A stretch of DNA of 64,000 nucleotides from Euborellia annulipes (lineage: Eukaryota > Arthropoda > Insecta > Dermaptera > Anisolabididae). Below, in pieces: positions 45,270-56,934 of the stretch; the stretch's first letter is position 1; each line of letters opens with the position of its first letter. The notes under the pieces were generated by a model. The model searched no databases. It saw only the letters and a list, made by a program, of their open reading frames with translations, and was not told the DNA's origin. The stretch is from contig JAKCPI010009397.1 of assembly GCA_023213315.1 (NCBI GenBank), forward strand, positions 1 to 64,000, written 5' to 3'. Position numbers and translations under genes: made by a program.

Positions 45270-45942
45270 CAAGGGCGGATACAAGGGGAGGGTGGGGGTA
45301 AAGGGAATAATTACCCCCCCCTGAGATTTAAAAAAATACTTTTTTCAAAAAAAAAAATGTATTTTTAATGTAAAATTTTAAAAATTAATATTTCAATTTA
45401 TTAACAAACCAGGGCCGACGTTTCGGTCACGTATGGGACCATCTTCAGGGCCAGGTTAATGTCTGAAAATACATATAACCCTTGCCAAGTTATATTGGGC
45501 ATTCACAATTATACGTAAATTAATCATGATCATGCCTCAATGAATGAATCATTCACTCTCTGTACATGGTATGACAATAATAAAATTTGAGGCATGATCA
45601 TGATTAATTTACGTATCATTGTGAATGCCCAATATAACTTGGCATTAACATTAACCTGGTCCTGAAGATGGTCCCATACGTGACCGAAACGTCGGCCCTG
45701 GTTTGTTAATAAATTGAAATATAACTAGCTGCTTGTTATTTATTCTTTATTTGATTATCAACACTCAGCTATATACCTCCTTCAAAAAAATTAATACTTA
45801 AAAATTTGATTTATATTTATATTCTGGCAAACAAGTACAGAATGCGCCTTTAAATTACCGAAATTAAGAAAAAAATGTGTGCTGTGTGACCAGTCACTCC
45901 AGATTACCCCCCCCCCGAGAAACACCTCTGGATCCGCCACTG
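45270..45942 (+). mobile_element. hAT MITE, GGCGGAT family, interrupted by a hammerhead element
   Basis: Ends CAAGGGCGGATACAAGGGG and CTCTGGATCCGCCACTG; flanks AGCCCATA and AGTCCATA agree at 7 of 8 positions. Poly-C blocks near both ends. Insert at 45391-45785. Confidence 0.78.
45391..45785 (+). mobile_element. Palindromic hammerhead element inserted in a hAT MITE, 11-bp target duplication
   Basis: AAAAATTAATA occurs at 45380-45390 and 45786-45796, and the hAT copy at 48045-48310 shows the uninterrupted site. Hammerheads are at 45417-45448 (minus) and 45663-45694 (plus). The core is CTGAAGA, stem II GGTC/GACC closing an 8-nt loop, then GAAACGTC. Stem I pairs AACC with GGTT and GG with CC around a mismatch. 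After the right arm comes a single-sided tail with TAGCTGCTTG, as in sister copies. Confidence 0.85.
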
Positions 45943-46434
45943 AGTCCATATTATTCTTCTTATCTTTGAAGATTTTTAAAATTATTCATAGTGCTTGTAC
46001 AAAAAGATTGCACATGCATGCTTGTCAAGTTTGCAGTTTCGTGTGTAGCCACCGGTTAGACAGCTTAAAAGTAACGAACTAATTTAAAACTAAATAAATT
46101 TGTATTAAAAAGAAAAAAAAAAAATAGTTGATTCATAATTGAATAAAGTGAGAAATGATTTCAAAGGCATTAACATATTAATAGAAATAAAAGAAGAAGA
46201 ACAGGATAACAAGCAACATTTACATCTCTATAACAAGATTTTATAAATTATTACCTATAAGCTTTTAGTGTGCTACTTGAATTATTAACATCCTTTAGGG
46301 TAGGTAACGTGATAATAAATGGATGACTTGTTTTTTTTTTTCTTCGTTGATAGAGAGAAGAATAAGTTTTAATACTAGGAATTTGTTTAATGAATTTCCT
46401 TGAGACAAATAAGACGTTAGATATTCCAAAGCGA

Positions 46435-46900
46435 TATTAAGACTTGAGAGGCGCCTGGCTCTTAAATCATTGGCTTCTCGGCTTAATCAGCCAGGGCGCG
46501 GTCCATTTAGAGATGTTCTATTATTTATAGCCAGAGCCATTAGCATCTTGGTCCAGGGCTAGTCTTTATCAATTCTCAAGCTCCGACTGACCCTTTGACA
46601 CCCTCCCTCTTTCTCCCTTATTCCTAAGGGTCGCTTCAAATCTCTCACCCTGTCTGTGTGTGTGCATAGACAAATGTACCCGAGTGATAAGGCTTGTACT
46701 TAGCTAGACAAATGCCCGAGGCCCATGTTAAACATTTGCAAAACATATCTTTGTCTTTTTTAGAGCCCTCTCTCTCTCTAGAAAGCAGCGTGATTATTAA
46801 TATTCGTCCTTTGTAAGGCCTGTCACCTTCGCCCAGTAGCAAAACAAGAATTTTTTCTATAGTTCCGTTCGCGTGGGCGACGGTCATTCACAATCTCAGT
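46435..46900. other. GC-richer single-copy island in the large USP48-like intron
   Basis: Unique, non-repeated, around 45-50 percent GC by eye in AT-rich DNA. It has GAGGCGCCTGGC, ACAAATG repeats (46670, 46709) and AACATTTGCAAAAC. No supported coding frame. Confidence 0.35.
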
Positions 46901-47489
46901 TGTTGTGTGTACGCTTCGTTTCGTTTTGCTTTTAGATAAAAGCCTAAAAATAAATCACTCTAATTATTTTACTTGCAAGATAGGAATCTTTGAAAAATTT
47001 TTCGAGATTTGTTGTCTATCAAAAAATATAATGTCATAATATTAATTATGTGAATGCATCAGCCATTTATAATTTTTCTTCTTTTATATGAATTATTTCT
47101 TGATTTGAATCTTTTTATAGTCAAAGAAAAAAAGGAGAGATAAAAATTTTTCTATTATATTTGGGGTGATGTAAGGAAGAGTCATTCTAATTAATAATAG
47201 TTAAGTCAGGACAATTAGGGATTATTGTCATCGATTAAAACGATATTGGATAACAAAAAGTTTTGATATTTGGGTCGAAAAAAGAAATATCCCTGTTTTT
47301 TTTTAATGGAACCTACCAAAGGGGGTAATTGGTTCCCATGTAATTACTTCCTCTCTTAAGACTAAATAATAAGAAAGCAAAATATTATAAATAAATTATT
47401 GGAATTTGGAGAAGGTAGTCATGAAAAATTTCCCACCAAATAATCAACTAAATAATTAATGAAGAAAATGGCTGTGTGGAAACTCAATT

Positions 47490-47640
47490 GCCGAAATGAA
47501 GAGGCAGCAGCCTTTATTGTTAAATCAAACTCCATTAATACAAAACGTTTCGGCCAATTTTAATGTGCCTTCGTCAGTTGTAGAAGAGTATTAAAAGAAT
47601 ATGATGATATGAGTTAATATCAATATCTAAATATTGTTAA
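47490..47640 (-). mobile_element. Single hammerhead motif with family flank
   Basis: 47544-47577 on minus reads CTGACGAAGGC, GCCGAAACGTT: box 1 fits CTGANGA and stem II pairs GGC/GCC, but the cleavage triplet becomes GTT. The flank GAGGCAGCAGCC is the family end. Confidence 0.6.
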
Positions 47641-47848
47641 TGGGAACAAAGTAAAAAAAAAAATACTTTCTCTATATATATTTAATATATAGGTAAGAGA
47701 AAGTAAAAATAGTTCAAGCAAAAGACGTTGTATAAGACACAGCCATCACCAAATTTTATTTGTTCAAGATAATAAGGAATAATTTCCAAAGAAGAATGCA
47801 GCTAAATTTATTTCATTTGATTTTAATAAAAATTCTTAATCACTTGCT

Positions 47849-47880
47849 GATGTTTCGGTTCGGGTTTGAACCATCATCGG
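47849..47880 (-). ncRNA. Solo hammerhead-like motif
   Basis: On minus: CCGATGATGGTTC, GAACCGAAACATC. Stem II GGTTC/GAACC is strong; box 1 has C for T at its second position, which should impair cleavage. No partner arm nearby. Confidence 0.5.
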
Positions 47881-48044
47881 AGCTACAACCATGGAAAATA
47901 ATACAAACATAAGATGTTTTGTTCTACAAATCATTTGAAAAGACCTATTAAATTAATTAATCATACAATTACTACAAATTTTATTTTTCCCTTGGCTGAC
48001 TCCACTCTATTATTTAACTTATATTTAATACTCACAGCTAGTAC

Positions 48045-48310
48045 CAAGGGCGGATACAGGGGGGGTAAAGGGGATAATTACCCCCCCCCCCCCCGAGATT
48101 TGAAAAAAAATACCTTTTTTTCGCAAAAAAATTTATTTTTAATGTAAAATTTTAAAAATTAATACTTCAAAATTTGATTTGTATTTATATTCTGGGAAAC
48201 AAGTACAGAATGCGCCTTTAAATTACCGAAATTAAGAAAAAATAGTGTGTTGTGCGACGAGTCACACCAGTTTACCCCCCCCCCTAGAAACACCTCTGGA
48301 TCCGCCCTTG
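48045..48310 (+). mobile_element. hAT MITE, GGCGGAT family, uninterrupted copy
   Basis: Ends CAAGGGCGGATACAGGGGG and CTCTGGATCCGCCCTTG, internal ATTACCCCCC tracts. Target duplication not clear (GCTAGTAC versus CTTCCTAC). A part of the hairpin repeat (GTGTGTTGTGCG, GTCACACCAG) is embedded. Confidence 0.75.
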
Positions 48311-49568
48311 CTTCCTACCTGGCTGCTTTACTCGTCATTTCAGCGATTGATTCATTGATAGAATTATTTAAAAGTTTAAAAGACCCAACAAGAGAAGAAA
48401 TGACCACAATTGAAAATAATATTATAAAATTAAAATTGAGAGTGCTTTGAACTGAAAAATTAAAGGAAAGAATACCAGGTATAAGAAAATCTAGTCCAAA
48501 AGATCTCAAATGTCGATAGAACGTAGAAAAAGAGGCAAAAAATTTAACAACTGTTATATATCGAGAATAATTACCTTACAAAGGACGTGTTTGTTGTGTA
48601 AATAGATTAAAAATTATTAAAATGCGCGTTTAAATGAGATCAAAAAACACGGCTTTGAATTTAATTGGCTTTTGCTACTGATGTTAAGCATTTTTTAAAT
48701 GGAATATTTCACTAAAGCTTTATTTATATATGTTTTTATTTAAATTACAGTCAATTAAGCTTACTAGAGAAGTGTCGTCTCCCCCCCCCTCTTGAGAGTT
48801 AAAATCTCAAGTTAGTTGATTGCAAGGATGCTTTTGGCATACCCTATACTCCAAGAGAAATGTAAATTAAGCCATTCGTATGTTAATTGTGTCTTGAACT
48901 GATCTCAAGCTAATAAACTCTCCATCGGATTGCTCTCTTGCCTTCCCCCCTCTTTTCTTATCGTTGTTCAATCCCGTTTCTCGAAACATATTTGAATGGC
49001 TCTTGTGATAGAGATCTACTCTTCATGAGGTGTAATAAGCTAGACTAAGACAAGTAACAAATATCTAATTAAGAATTTGTATAAAATATTTCTACCGGCT
49101 GGTTCTACTCCAATAAGACATGCACTTATACTAAGTGGTTTTCTAATATATATATATGGATTGCAAAAATTCAAGAGCCGTTATATGTAAAACACTAATT
49201 GCTTTTCAAAGTGATGGAGATATGTAAATAAAACTTGTACTGAAGCAGAGTAAATCGTTAAATTACGACTTAAAACTACTAATAATAAAATAAAATAAAT
49301 AAAAAGAGAATTAAATAAAAGACTATTATACATATCTGAGTTTTATTGTAAAAGATGTTAAATAAAAGACAGAAGCTATTTAGTTAATGACTTTGAAAAA
49401 TTCATTAAAAATTTCAACTAATAAAAAAAGGAATCTTTTTTTATTGGATAAAAAATTAAATTTTTAATTCTACTATCTTATGTTGTTTAATTAGTGACAA
49501 ATGTAAATTTTGTATCCTGCTCGATGAATGAATGGTCTCCTATCCAAAAATTCCATAAAAAGAATATA

Positions 49569-50047
49569 CGAGGGCAGGTCAATAAGTCCGCCACTTTTTG
49601 AATTTCCCGCCCCCTTAACTGAAATGGCAACAGTGCTCCTGTCAGCAGGCAACTATCAGCTGACTCCTGTCGAAATTTGAACCAGCTGGGTCTTTTAGTT
49701 TCGTTTTGACATCCATTAATAGCAGACTACCTCGTGATTGAGAAGAAAATAGAAAAAAGTGAATTTCGTATCCGTATACGTGAATTCGGACGAATTGCTC
49801 CCTTATCCGCCCTATTCTCTGGATTTAGTCCCGAGTGACTATTTCTTGTTTCTAAACCTGAAAAAATAAGAGATTTGACTCAAACGATGATTTTGATGCC
49901 CTCGACAAATTTTATTTTTTGAAAGGGATAAAAAAATTGGATAAAGTGTATAGAGCTCAAAGGAGACTACGTTGAAAAATAAGATAATTTTTTATCCAAA
50001 AACCTGTGTTTCAATCAAAAGGGCACGGACTTATTGACCTGTCCTAG
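49569..50047 (+). pseudogene. Mariner deletion derivative with both terminal repeats
   Basis: TIRs CGAGGGCAGGTCAATAAG and (reversed) CTAGGACAGGTCAATAAG, with TA at each side. The 479-bp body has the same 5' leader and 3' coding block as the copy at 1260-1746 (LSALFSGF in one frame, then SDYFLFLNLKK, KCIELKGDYVEK in others) with several frameshifts. Both copies lack the same central region, so they are likely descended from one internally deleted element moved in trans. Confidence 0.85.
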
Positions 50048-50455
50048 TAACTTGAATCAAGAGCGGATCTAGAGGAGGGGTGATGGGTAATCAGGTGTGA
50101 CTGGTCGCACACCACACAATTTTTTCTCACTTTCGGTAATTTAAAGGTGCATTTTGAAAATAAAATTTTATTTTCAAAAAAATATTTTTCTCAAATCTTG
50201 GAGGGGAGGGGCTGCTACGTCTCCTGAATCCAATTTATAGACTATAACCAGTTTCATCTCTAAAGAATATAACAATTTAATTCCATAGCAAAGATGTTTT
50301 AAAAAATTAACCCTCCCACCTTCTTAAAAATAATAGAGAAAGAGGTATGATCAGTCAGAGGGGTTTTCAGAGGTGTTTGTTAAATATAAAATTATTACAA
50401 CATGTACAAAAAAAAAATGAAATTTTATAAAATTGTCAATGCTAATTTATAAAAA

Positions 50456-51114
50456 TCTGGTGTGACTGGCGCACAGCACACAACTTTCTCTTACCTTCGG
50501 TAATCGAAAGTTGTGTACTGTGCTTGTCACACCAGATTTTTTGTGTCGACATGTATTTAGTTTCCGACAGTATGGTACATTCGATTTTCAAGATGTAAAA
50601 TTTATAAGTATGGGAAAATATTTATATTTTGTTACCATGGCAACCATTTCTCCTATCTTCCCTATGAAATACAAGAGTAAAGTGGTCTTCAGAAGATTTC
50701 AATCACAAAATAAGAATATACATTTTAAAGAGCATCTAAAAAATAATTGATTTTTGAATTTTAAAAAAAATCGTTGGAGCAAATTTTGAGAAAATCGAAA
50801 AAAACTGAAAAAGTACATCAGTAAAGTACTAGTACTCTTTGGCCGATTTTGATTAAAAGCTTATTTTTCCGGTCCCGGGGGTGTTTAACTTAAATATAAA
50901 ATTTCAACCTCCTAGCTCAATTCCTTCATGCTTAAAATTGAACACAGACACACCCACACACCCACAGACAGACCATGTCGCAAAAACCACTTTTTTGGAT
51001 TCAGGGGACCTCAAAACGTGAAGATCCATCAAAATCTCGACATCGAATTTTTGACATGAATCCAATACTTTCTCTCTATATATATATTACATATATACAT
51101 AGGTAAGAGAAAGT
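50456..51114 (+). mobile_element. Hairpin-ended X-box repeat in the USP48-like intron
   Basis: Complete copy. GTTACCATGGCAAC at 50631-50644 is about 1 kb outside the 51695 exon. Confidence 0.78.
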
Positions 51115-51339
51115 AAAAATGTAGCGGTATGTTTGTCAATAGAAATAATAGGCATTTAATAGAGAAAGAAAGGTTTCTGGAGCAGAAAATTGAATAAAAA
51201 ATGATAGATGAATAAAAAGAGAAGAAAATTGAATAAAACTTCCATTGGGTTTTCTAGCAACGGAGTTGAGAAGCAGCGCGATTATTTGGTAGTTGTTTTT
51301 TTTCTGTAATCCGGAGAGAAGATGCTGTTGATGTTGCGA

Positions 51340-51540
51340 GTTGGAAAAGAGCAAGTACGGGATCAGCAAATAAAAGAAAGCCTTTGGATGCCAATTGCCG
51401 AAAGGAGACGTTTCGAACAAAATTGATTCGTCCATCCCCAGTCCTTGTATGCTTATACTTATTTTAGGCTTAAAGTTGTAATTGTAAAATTCCGTGCACA
51501 TGTGTATTTTCTGTATCTCTAACAAGTGGTTCGTTAATAG
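51340..51540 (-). mobile_element. Single arm of a hammerhead palindrome
   Basis: Motif 51407-51441 on minus reads CTGGGGATGG then TTCGAAACGTC. Flanks match the 41420-41740 element (GCCTTTGGATGCC, CACATGTGTATTTT). The second arm is missing or cut. It lies about 150 bp from the USP48-like exon at 51695. Confidence 0.6.
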
Positions 51541-51694
51541 ATTATTTTAACAATATGTGGAATCGTGGGTGGCCCTGAGGAAATAGCAAGGAAAATAAAC
51601 CCCGATAGCCATCGATATAATATAATTTAAATAAACATATAATTAGACAATTGTCTTAGTAGCCGCGAGAGAAAATTAACAAAGTAAAACTTAC

Positions 51695-51883
51695 CTTGAG
51701 TTTTAGTTCTCGAAGAGTGCAGCTGCTTGATAAAAAGAACTCCTTTTCGTGGCGAGTCCGTCGAACACGATTCGATTTACGAACTCCATTTCCACTAATA
51801 TTGTTGTTCGTCGTGGGTTTGTCAACGACAACTGTAGAATCGGTTTCTTGGTTATTGGGCCTATGCCTTTTCACCAACGGAGG
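51695..51883 (-). CDS. USP48: USP48-like exon: basic linker and first strand of the ubiquitin-like domain
   Basis: Exon of 189 nt (63 codons, phase 0 at both ends) with an acceptor ctccttttgcag and a donor GTAAGT (ACTTAC at 51689-51694). The peptide opens PPLVKRHRPNNQ, has a Ser/Thr/Asn-rich low-complexity middle, then a basic stretch VRKSNRVRRTRHEKEF and the start of a ubiquitin-like fold, SSSCTLRELKLK. Human USP48 has the matching order of basic RRSMRHRK-like linker, GEK, a beta strand and TLKELKIQ. The basic run could act as a nuclear localisation signal (inference). A small non-coding copy of the GGACCC MITE (51983-52545) and a hammerhead palindrome sit in the intron just upstream. An apparent start a few bases before the exon is only intronic read-through; the true exon begins after the AG. 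Confidence 0.87.
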
Positions 51884-51982
51884 CTGCAAAAGGAGAATTG
51901 TAATTGGATAACTATTCAGCGTTAAGTACTTTTTAGAATTTATATTCCTTTACACATTAACATAGAACAGAGAATATTATTT

Positions 51983-52545
51983 GGACCCTGTTACGCATTA
52001 GTGTGTCAAGCGCCAGCTACCGAGTTTTGAGAAAATTAACATTAAAGTTTTTTGTTTTCATTGGATTATATATAATTTTTTTTGTCAATTGTGCAAGTAA
52101 CATTAAATATAATCAGACAAAAAATTCAATCAATTTTTATCTAATTTTATTACGATCGCCGACGTTTCGGACGCAAATCGTGCCCTTCCTCAGGACAATC
52201 GATGGTTAATGAAATACAGATGGACGGAATGGATGGAAAAAATACGTCCATCTGTATTTCATTAACCATCGATTGTCCTGATGAAGGGCGCGATTTGCGT
52301 CGAAACGTCGGCGATCGTAATAAAATTAGATAAAAATTGATTGAATTTTTTGTCTGATTTCTTTCCTGGCTGCCATCCTACTCATATCTTCTAATAGTTC
52401 AGCCATCTCAATATTATTAAATATAATTTTTTTTAGGACATATTTCATAAAAAATACTATTAATTATAGCATTTGAAACAATATCCGTGCTTAACTCAAT
52501 TTTTAATTTTTTTGGCGCTTGACACACTGATGCATAACAGGGTCC
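51983..52545. mobile_element. GGACCC-family MITE, interrupted by a hammerhead element
   Basis: Same ends as 42811-43060 with ATTT on both sides (51979-51982, 52546-52549). The hammerhead palindrome 52112-52416 interrupts it. Located 100 bp upstream of the acceptor of the 51883 exon. Confidence 0.85.
52112..52416 (+). mobile_element. Palindromic hammerhead element inserted in a MITE, 10-bp target duplication
   Basis: ATTAAATATA is duplicated at 52102-52111 and 52417-52426, and the insert-free sequence is seen in the MITE copy at 42811-43060. The inverted arms carry hammerheads at 52161-52193 (minus, CTGAGGA) and 52278-52309 (plus, CTGATGA), each ending GAAACGTC. Stem II and an 8-bp stem I (CGATTGTC with GGCGATCG, two G-U wobbles) can form. 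A tail of about 60 nt containing CTGGCTGCCATCC follows only the right arm, so the element is directional. It lies in the 2.9 kb USP48-like intron. Confidence 0.85.
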
Positions 52546-53491
52546 ATTTAATAGAAGTTCGTCTTAGGTAGTGGAGAGTAGTTGTTGGCTTGAAGGGGCA
52601 ATTGTCCATTCGTTCCACTATGGGAGAGCTAAAAATATCTGCCAATATTAAATTTAATGGTGCGGTTTTAATGCAAATGTTCATTTTATAATCTACTTTT
52701 GAAAATAGACTGATTAAATAGTTGAATGAGTTGATAGAATGTCAAAAAAGAATTATATCAAATTTTAATCAGCTTTCAAATTAATTTTGAATAAAATTCT
52801 GCTCCTGTGTTATATAAATTTTTGGAACAATGTAAAATGAATTTTATGTTAAAAATGTATAAATATATCCTGTTAATTAATAGTAACGATGTATTATTCG
52901 GGGCTGTTGCTAATCATCAATGAATATAGTAATTTTTTATAATTTTCGAACTGGAAGTCAACGATAATGAAATTTTTCAACATGTTACTAATTTTTAAAA
53001 ATACTTTTGTGAACTACATAGGTTCAGTTTGTGAAAACTAACTGTGCTCATCGCATACTGGCGAGAGTCTGGATTTAGTGCGCTTTTGTTAATCAAAACA
53101 AAATTGGATGCAAATTTGAGAATCTCTTTGAAACTCTTATCTATTCAATAATTAGAAGCAAAAGATAATTTTATTTATTTTTTTTTTTTTAAAGATTTAT
53201 GGAAATATATTTTCTTATTTCCATGTTTAATTTTTCTTAATTATTATAATTTGATGATACAACTTTAATTTCGTTTTTTTTTTACTACTGCCAGAACATA
53301 AAAAAATATTTTAGGGGTGCAGAACATTAAAAAGGTTGGGAACCCGGACTCTAATAAAATTTTCTCAGTAAATGAATCTTGGAATCGAAAACTCATAAAA
53401 ATGAACCTCTCGAGGATCGGGTGAATACAATAAATGCACTCTACGTGCAAATAAACTCGCTCCAAGCCCAAAACAAAGTTAGTGCTTAGCG

Positions 53492-54409
53492 CAGTGGTTC
53501 CTAACCTTTTTTGGCCCATCGCCCCTTTCTGGAGGTTGTCTAACAACTATCGCCCCCCCCCCCCCCCCTTTTCATTTGAAGTAAAGTGTTAATAATAAAG
53601 CAGTTTTATTTTAAACAATTTTATTAACGTATATACAAAACCAACCAAAGTAATATTATATGGTCACTCTTAGCTCTAGTATCAATTTATGCATCTTACA
53701 GAAGATATACTGTATAGGCCTACCTGCTGTACACAAATTTATATGGCTCAAAATGAATAAAATTCATGGATTCTGAGATCTGCATCTGCATTTACGTATA
53801 AAATATTATTTAAATTTTTTTATTAAAAGTACTTTATTTCAAAGCTAAAAATGAATCAAGTTCACCAAATAACGTTCTTTTCAAGCATCTTTTTCAAGAA
53901 TTTCAACATAAGCTGAAGAAGTAGTGAGGGAAACGTTGAAATTTTTTTTTAGTATTATTAATTACTAACAAAAATAAACCACAATTAATGGCAAAAATTT
54001 ATTTAAACAAATTTTCCCGACTCTTGGAGTAGTAGGCAAGATTTTTATTATTTATCTCCCAAATCTTTTAAAAACCTAAGTTTTTAGTAATTTTATTTTT
54101 ATGAAGACGATAACAAAAAAAAAAAAAAAAAAATGGATCTTTTTTCGGTCAATCTTTATTTAATGAAAACAAAGATGGCGTTTCAATTCTAGATTGGAAT
54201 TATCTTAAGACTATTTTATTTTTAGGACAATATTTTGATCTCTTCTATCCTGTAAATAGGAAATTTTTGATTGATTTTTGATTTTTTTTTTCTTTTAAAT
54301 TTTAGTAAACTCTAAAAAATTTTTCCCCTTTGAATACTCATCGCCCCCCCCCCCCACTTATTTATTGCCCCCCTGATAATCCAAATCACCCCCAGGTTGG
54401 GAACCACTG
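53492..54409 (-). mobile_element. hAT MITE, CAGTGGTTCC family, in the USP48-like intron
   Basis: 918 bp with exact 8-bp duplication GCTTAGCG (53484-53491, 54410-54417). Ends CAGTGGTTCCTAACC and (reversed) CAGTGGTTCCCAACC. Both subterminal regions have poly-C (TCGCCCCCC) tracts. Non-coding. Confidence 0.88.
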
Positions 54410-54801
54410 GCTTAGCGTAATCGAAATATAATTTGTCAATGGTAAATTTTATAGATTTACTAAATAAATATAATAATTCTTATATAAAAGGGGGAGTGTG
54501 GTAAAGAGAAAAGGGCCATTTATTGAACCGATTGCTCTCTCTCTCTCTCTTTGTCTCTCTACTGTCATAATAGAATGAAATGAATTCGAAGTGACATGTG
54601 GGCAGCCAAAATGGCAATACATGTTCGTCGTCGTCTGTCTAGTCGTGTGTATCCGCTAAAAGTGAGGGGTGACATCGTTTCGAAACACAAAACATTCGCC
54701 CAGGCGTTTTCTTAGCCCGGGAAAGGGAGGACCCAGAAAAGGGACACTTGAATAGAGAAGATGGCAACTAATGCACCCCACAACGTCAATGAAAGACTCA
54801 C

Positions 54802-54920
54802 CGAGATGTCATCGTCCTCTTCCATCGATATCTTCCTGATAAATATTCTTGCTCGGTCGTATTTTAAAAGCTCCATTTGTTCACATTTCATTCGTGCTAC
54901 AACGCACTCTTCACATGGTT
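54802..54920 (-). CDS. USP48: USP48-like ubiquitin carboxyl-terminal hydrolase, internal exon (end of last DUSP-like region)
   Basis: Internal exon of 119 nt on the minus strand. It is preceded by an acceptor (ctctctgttacag) and followed by a GTGAGT donor (ACTCAC at 54796-54801 on the plus strand). It starts with the last two bases of a split codon and then reads 39 codons, beginning PCEECVVARMKC, continuing YDRARIFIRKI and ending in the acidic EEDDDIS. Vertebrate USP48, a nuclear deubiquitinase with DUSP repeats, has the same arrangement (CPEC, a Leu/Arg-rich helix, then an I-Y/F-V/I-x-K-V strand) at the end of its third DUSP-like region, just before the C-terminal ubiquitin-like domain. The exon ends in phase 0, which matches the phase-0 start of the exon at 51883. 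Identity with the family is moderate, so the assignment rests mainly on the chain with the two downstream exons. No catalytic residues lie here. Confidence 0.75.
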
Positions 54921-55257
54921 CTGTAACAGAGAGACATCATTATTAGGATGAGTGAAATGTTTTTCACTAGATACAGTTCTATTTTATTTATATAATATAA
55001 AATTAAATTCATATTTTTTTACACGAAATTAGCAACAATAATAACACAGAGGAACAAAAATTTTTTTTTTCTGCGTCATGAGCCTATGAAGTCAATTTAG
55101 ACAGATAAATTGACTCTGGTTCTTATGATAAACCGCAGGAAATCAATCCCGTACAAAACGTTCTTCTTAACTCTTATTGATGTTTTTTTTTTTATTATTC
55201 TTTGTATCATTTATAGCACTTTGTTTGTTTGAAATAATTTGATAATTTTAAAATAAA

Positions 55258-55500
55258 AAATGCCCTCGGGGTTTGGGGTAGAGGTTAGCGTGCTAACCTT
55301 GTATACCAAAAGTCGCAGGTTCGGACCCCAGGCAGTTCGATGATTTTATTTAAGCCATTGGATACTAAATGGCTTAAATAAGAATGTCTGGACCCATAAT
55401 ATGTATATTAATCTCTATAACGAATATTGTAAAAGTCTTAAATGGCCTAAGTTGCCGAAAAGACTGTGTGAATGAGAAAAAAGTGTTTTTTTTTTTTTTT
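55258..55500 (+). repeat. tRNA-derived SINE, family 1
   Basis: Box A GGGTAGAGGTTAGCG, box B CAGGTTCGGACCCC, body and GTGTGAATGAG tail, ending in poly-T. Confidence 0.8.
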
Positions 55501-55730
55501 TTAATTAGAAATGTAAAGTATAATGCGATACATAAATGTTTTATATTTGGTTATTGGAAGATAGGCACCCCAAATAACCAACCCACTAATAGTCTATTGT
55601 TTAAAAAAAAGATAATTTCGATTTAGACTACCCTTCTGGCTGATTTCCTATTTCTCACATAATTTTGGACTTTAAAGAGTCACTTAATGCAACAGAACCG
55701 TAGCTAGGTCATTCAGAAGGTTCATAAGAG

Positions 55731-56696
55731 GGAAGAATATGTATATATGTAATATATATGAGAGAGAAAGTATTGGATTCATGTCAAAAATTCGATGTCG
55801 AGATTTTGATGGATCTTCACGTTTTGAGGTCCCCTGAATCCAAAAAAGTGGTTTTCGCGACATGGTCTGTCTGTGTGTGTGTGGGTGTGTGGGTGTGTGG
55901 GTGGGTGTGTGTGTTCAATTTTAAGCATGAAGGAATTGAGCTATGAGGTTGAAATTTTATATTTAAGTTAAACACCCCCGGGACCGGGAAAATAAGCTTT
56001 TAATCAAAATCGGCCAAAGAGTACTAGTACTTTACTGATGTACTTTTTCAGTTTTTTTCGATTTTCTCAAAATTTGCTCCAACGATTTTTTTTAAAATTC
56101 AAAAATCAATTATTTTTTAGATGCTCTTTCAAATGTATATTCTCATTTTGCAATTGAAATCTTCTGAAGACCACTTTACTCTTGTATTTCATAGGGAAGA
56201 TAGGAGAAATGGTTGCCATGGTAACAAAATATAAATATTTTCCCATACTTATAAATTTTACATCTGAATTTAAATGTTCCGTACTGTCATGTCGGGAACT
56301 AAATATATGTCGACACAAAAAATCTGGTGTGACTGGCGCACAGCACACAACTTTCTCTTACCTTCGGTAATCGAAAGTTGTGTTCTGTGCTTGTACTAGC
56401 GTACTCTTTGGCCGATTTTGATTAAAAGCTTATTTTTCCGGTCCCGGGGGGTGTTTAACTTAAATATAAAATTTCAACCTCGTAGCTCAATTCCTTCATG
56501 CTTAAAATTGAACACAGACACACCCACCCACACACCCACACACACACAGACAGACCATGTCGCGAAAACCACTTTTTTGGATTCAGGGGACCTCAAAACG
56601 TGAAGATCCATCAAAATCTCGACATCGAATTTTTGACATGAATCCAATACTTTCTCTCTCTATATATATTACATATATACATAGGTAAGAGAAAGT
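55731..56696. mobile_element. Head-to-head pair of X-box repeats: truncated minus copy fused to a partial plus copy
   Basis: 55731-56395 is a minus copy (X-box GTTGCCATGGTAAC at 56212-56225) that stops inside its terminal hairpin. 56399-56696 is the 3' half of a plus copy. The pair interrupts the 24550-25075-type repeat. Confidence 0.72.
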
Positions 56697-56930
56697 AAAA
56701 AGGAGAGACGCAGCTAGAGTTTTTTCTTACTTTATTCAATTCACAAAGCTAAAGTTTCGGTTCCGTGTTTGAACCATCTTCAGAGCTGGCGAAAATTCAT
56801 TATGGAAGAGTCCCAGTCGATAGATTGTTGAACTAAACCTCTATATAATAAATATATACACCAGGTACATAAAAAATTAAAAATCAATTGTGTCACCTTC
56901 TTAATGACTTTTCGCCATCTAGTGTCCAGA
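56697..56930 (-). mobile_element. Hammerhead arm separated from its repeat by an X-box insertion
   Basis: Same sequence as 24769-24985 (GAGAGACGCAGCTAGAG, then the motif at 56751-56783 on minus). The GACG of the cleavage side has decayed to AAAG. The left part of this repeat is at 55505-55710; a double X-box element lies between. Confidence 0.6.
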
Positions 56931-56934
56931 TACA

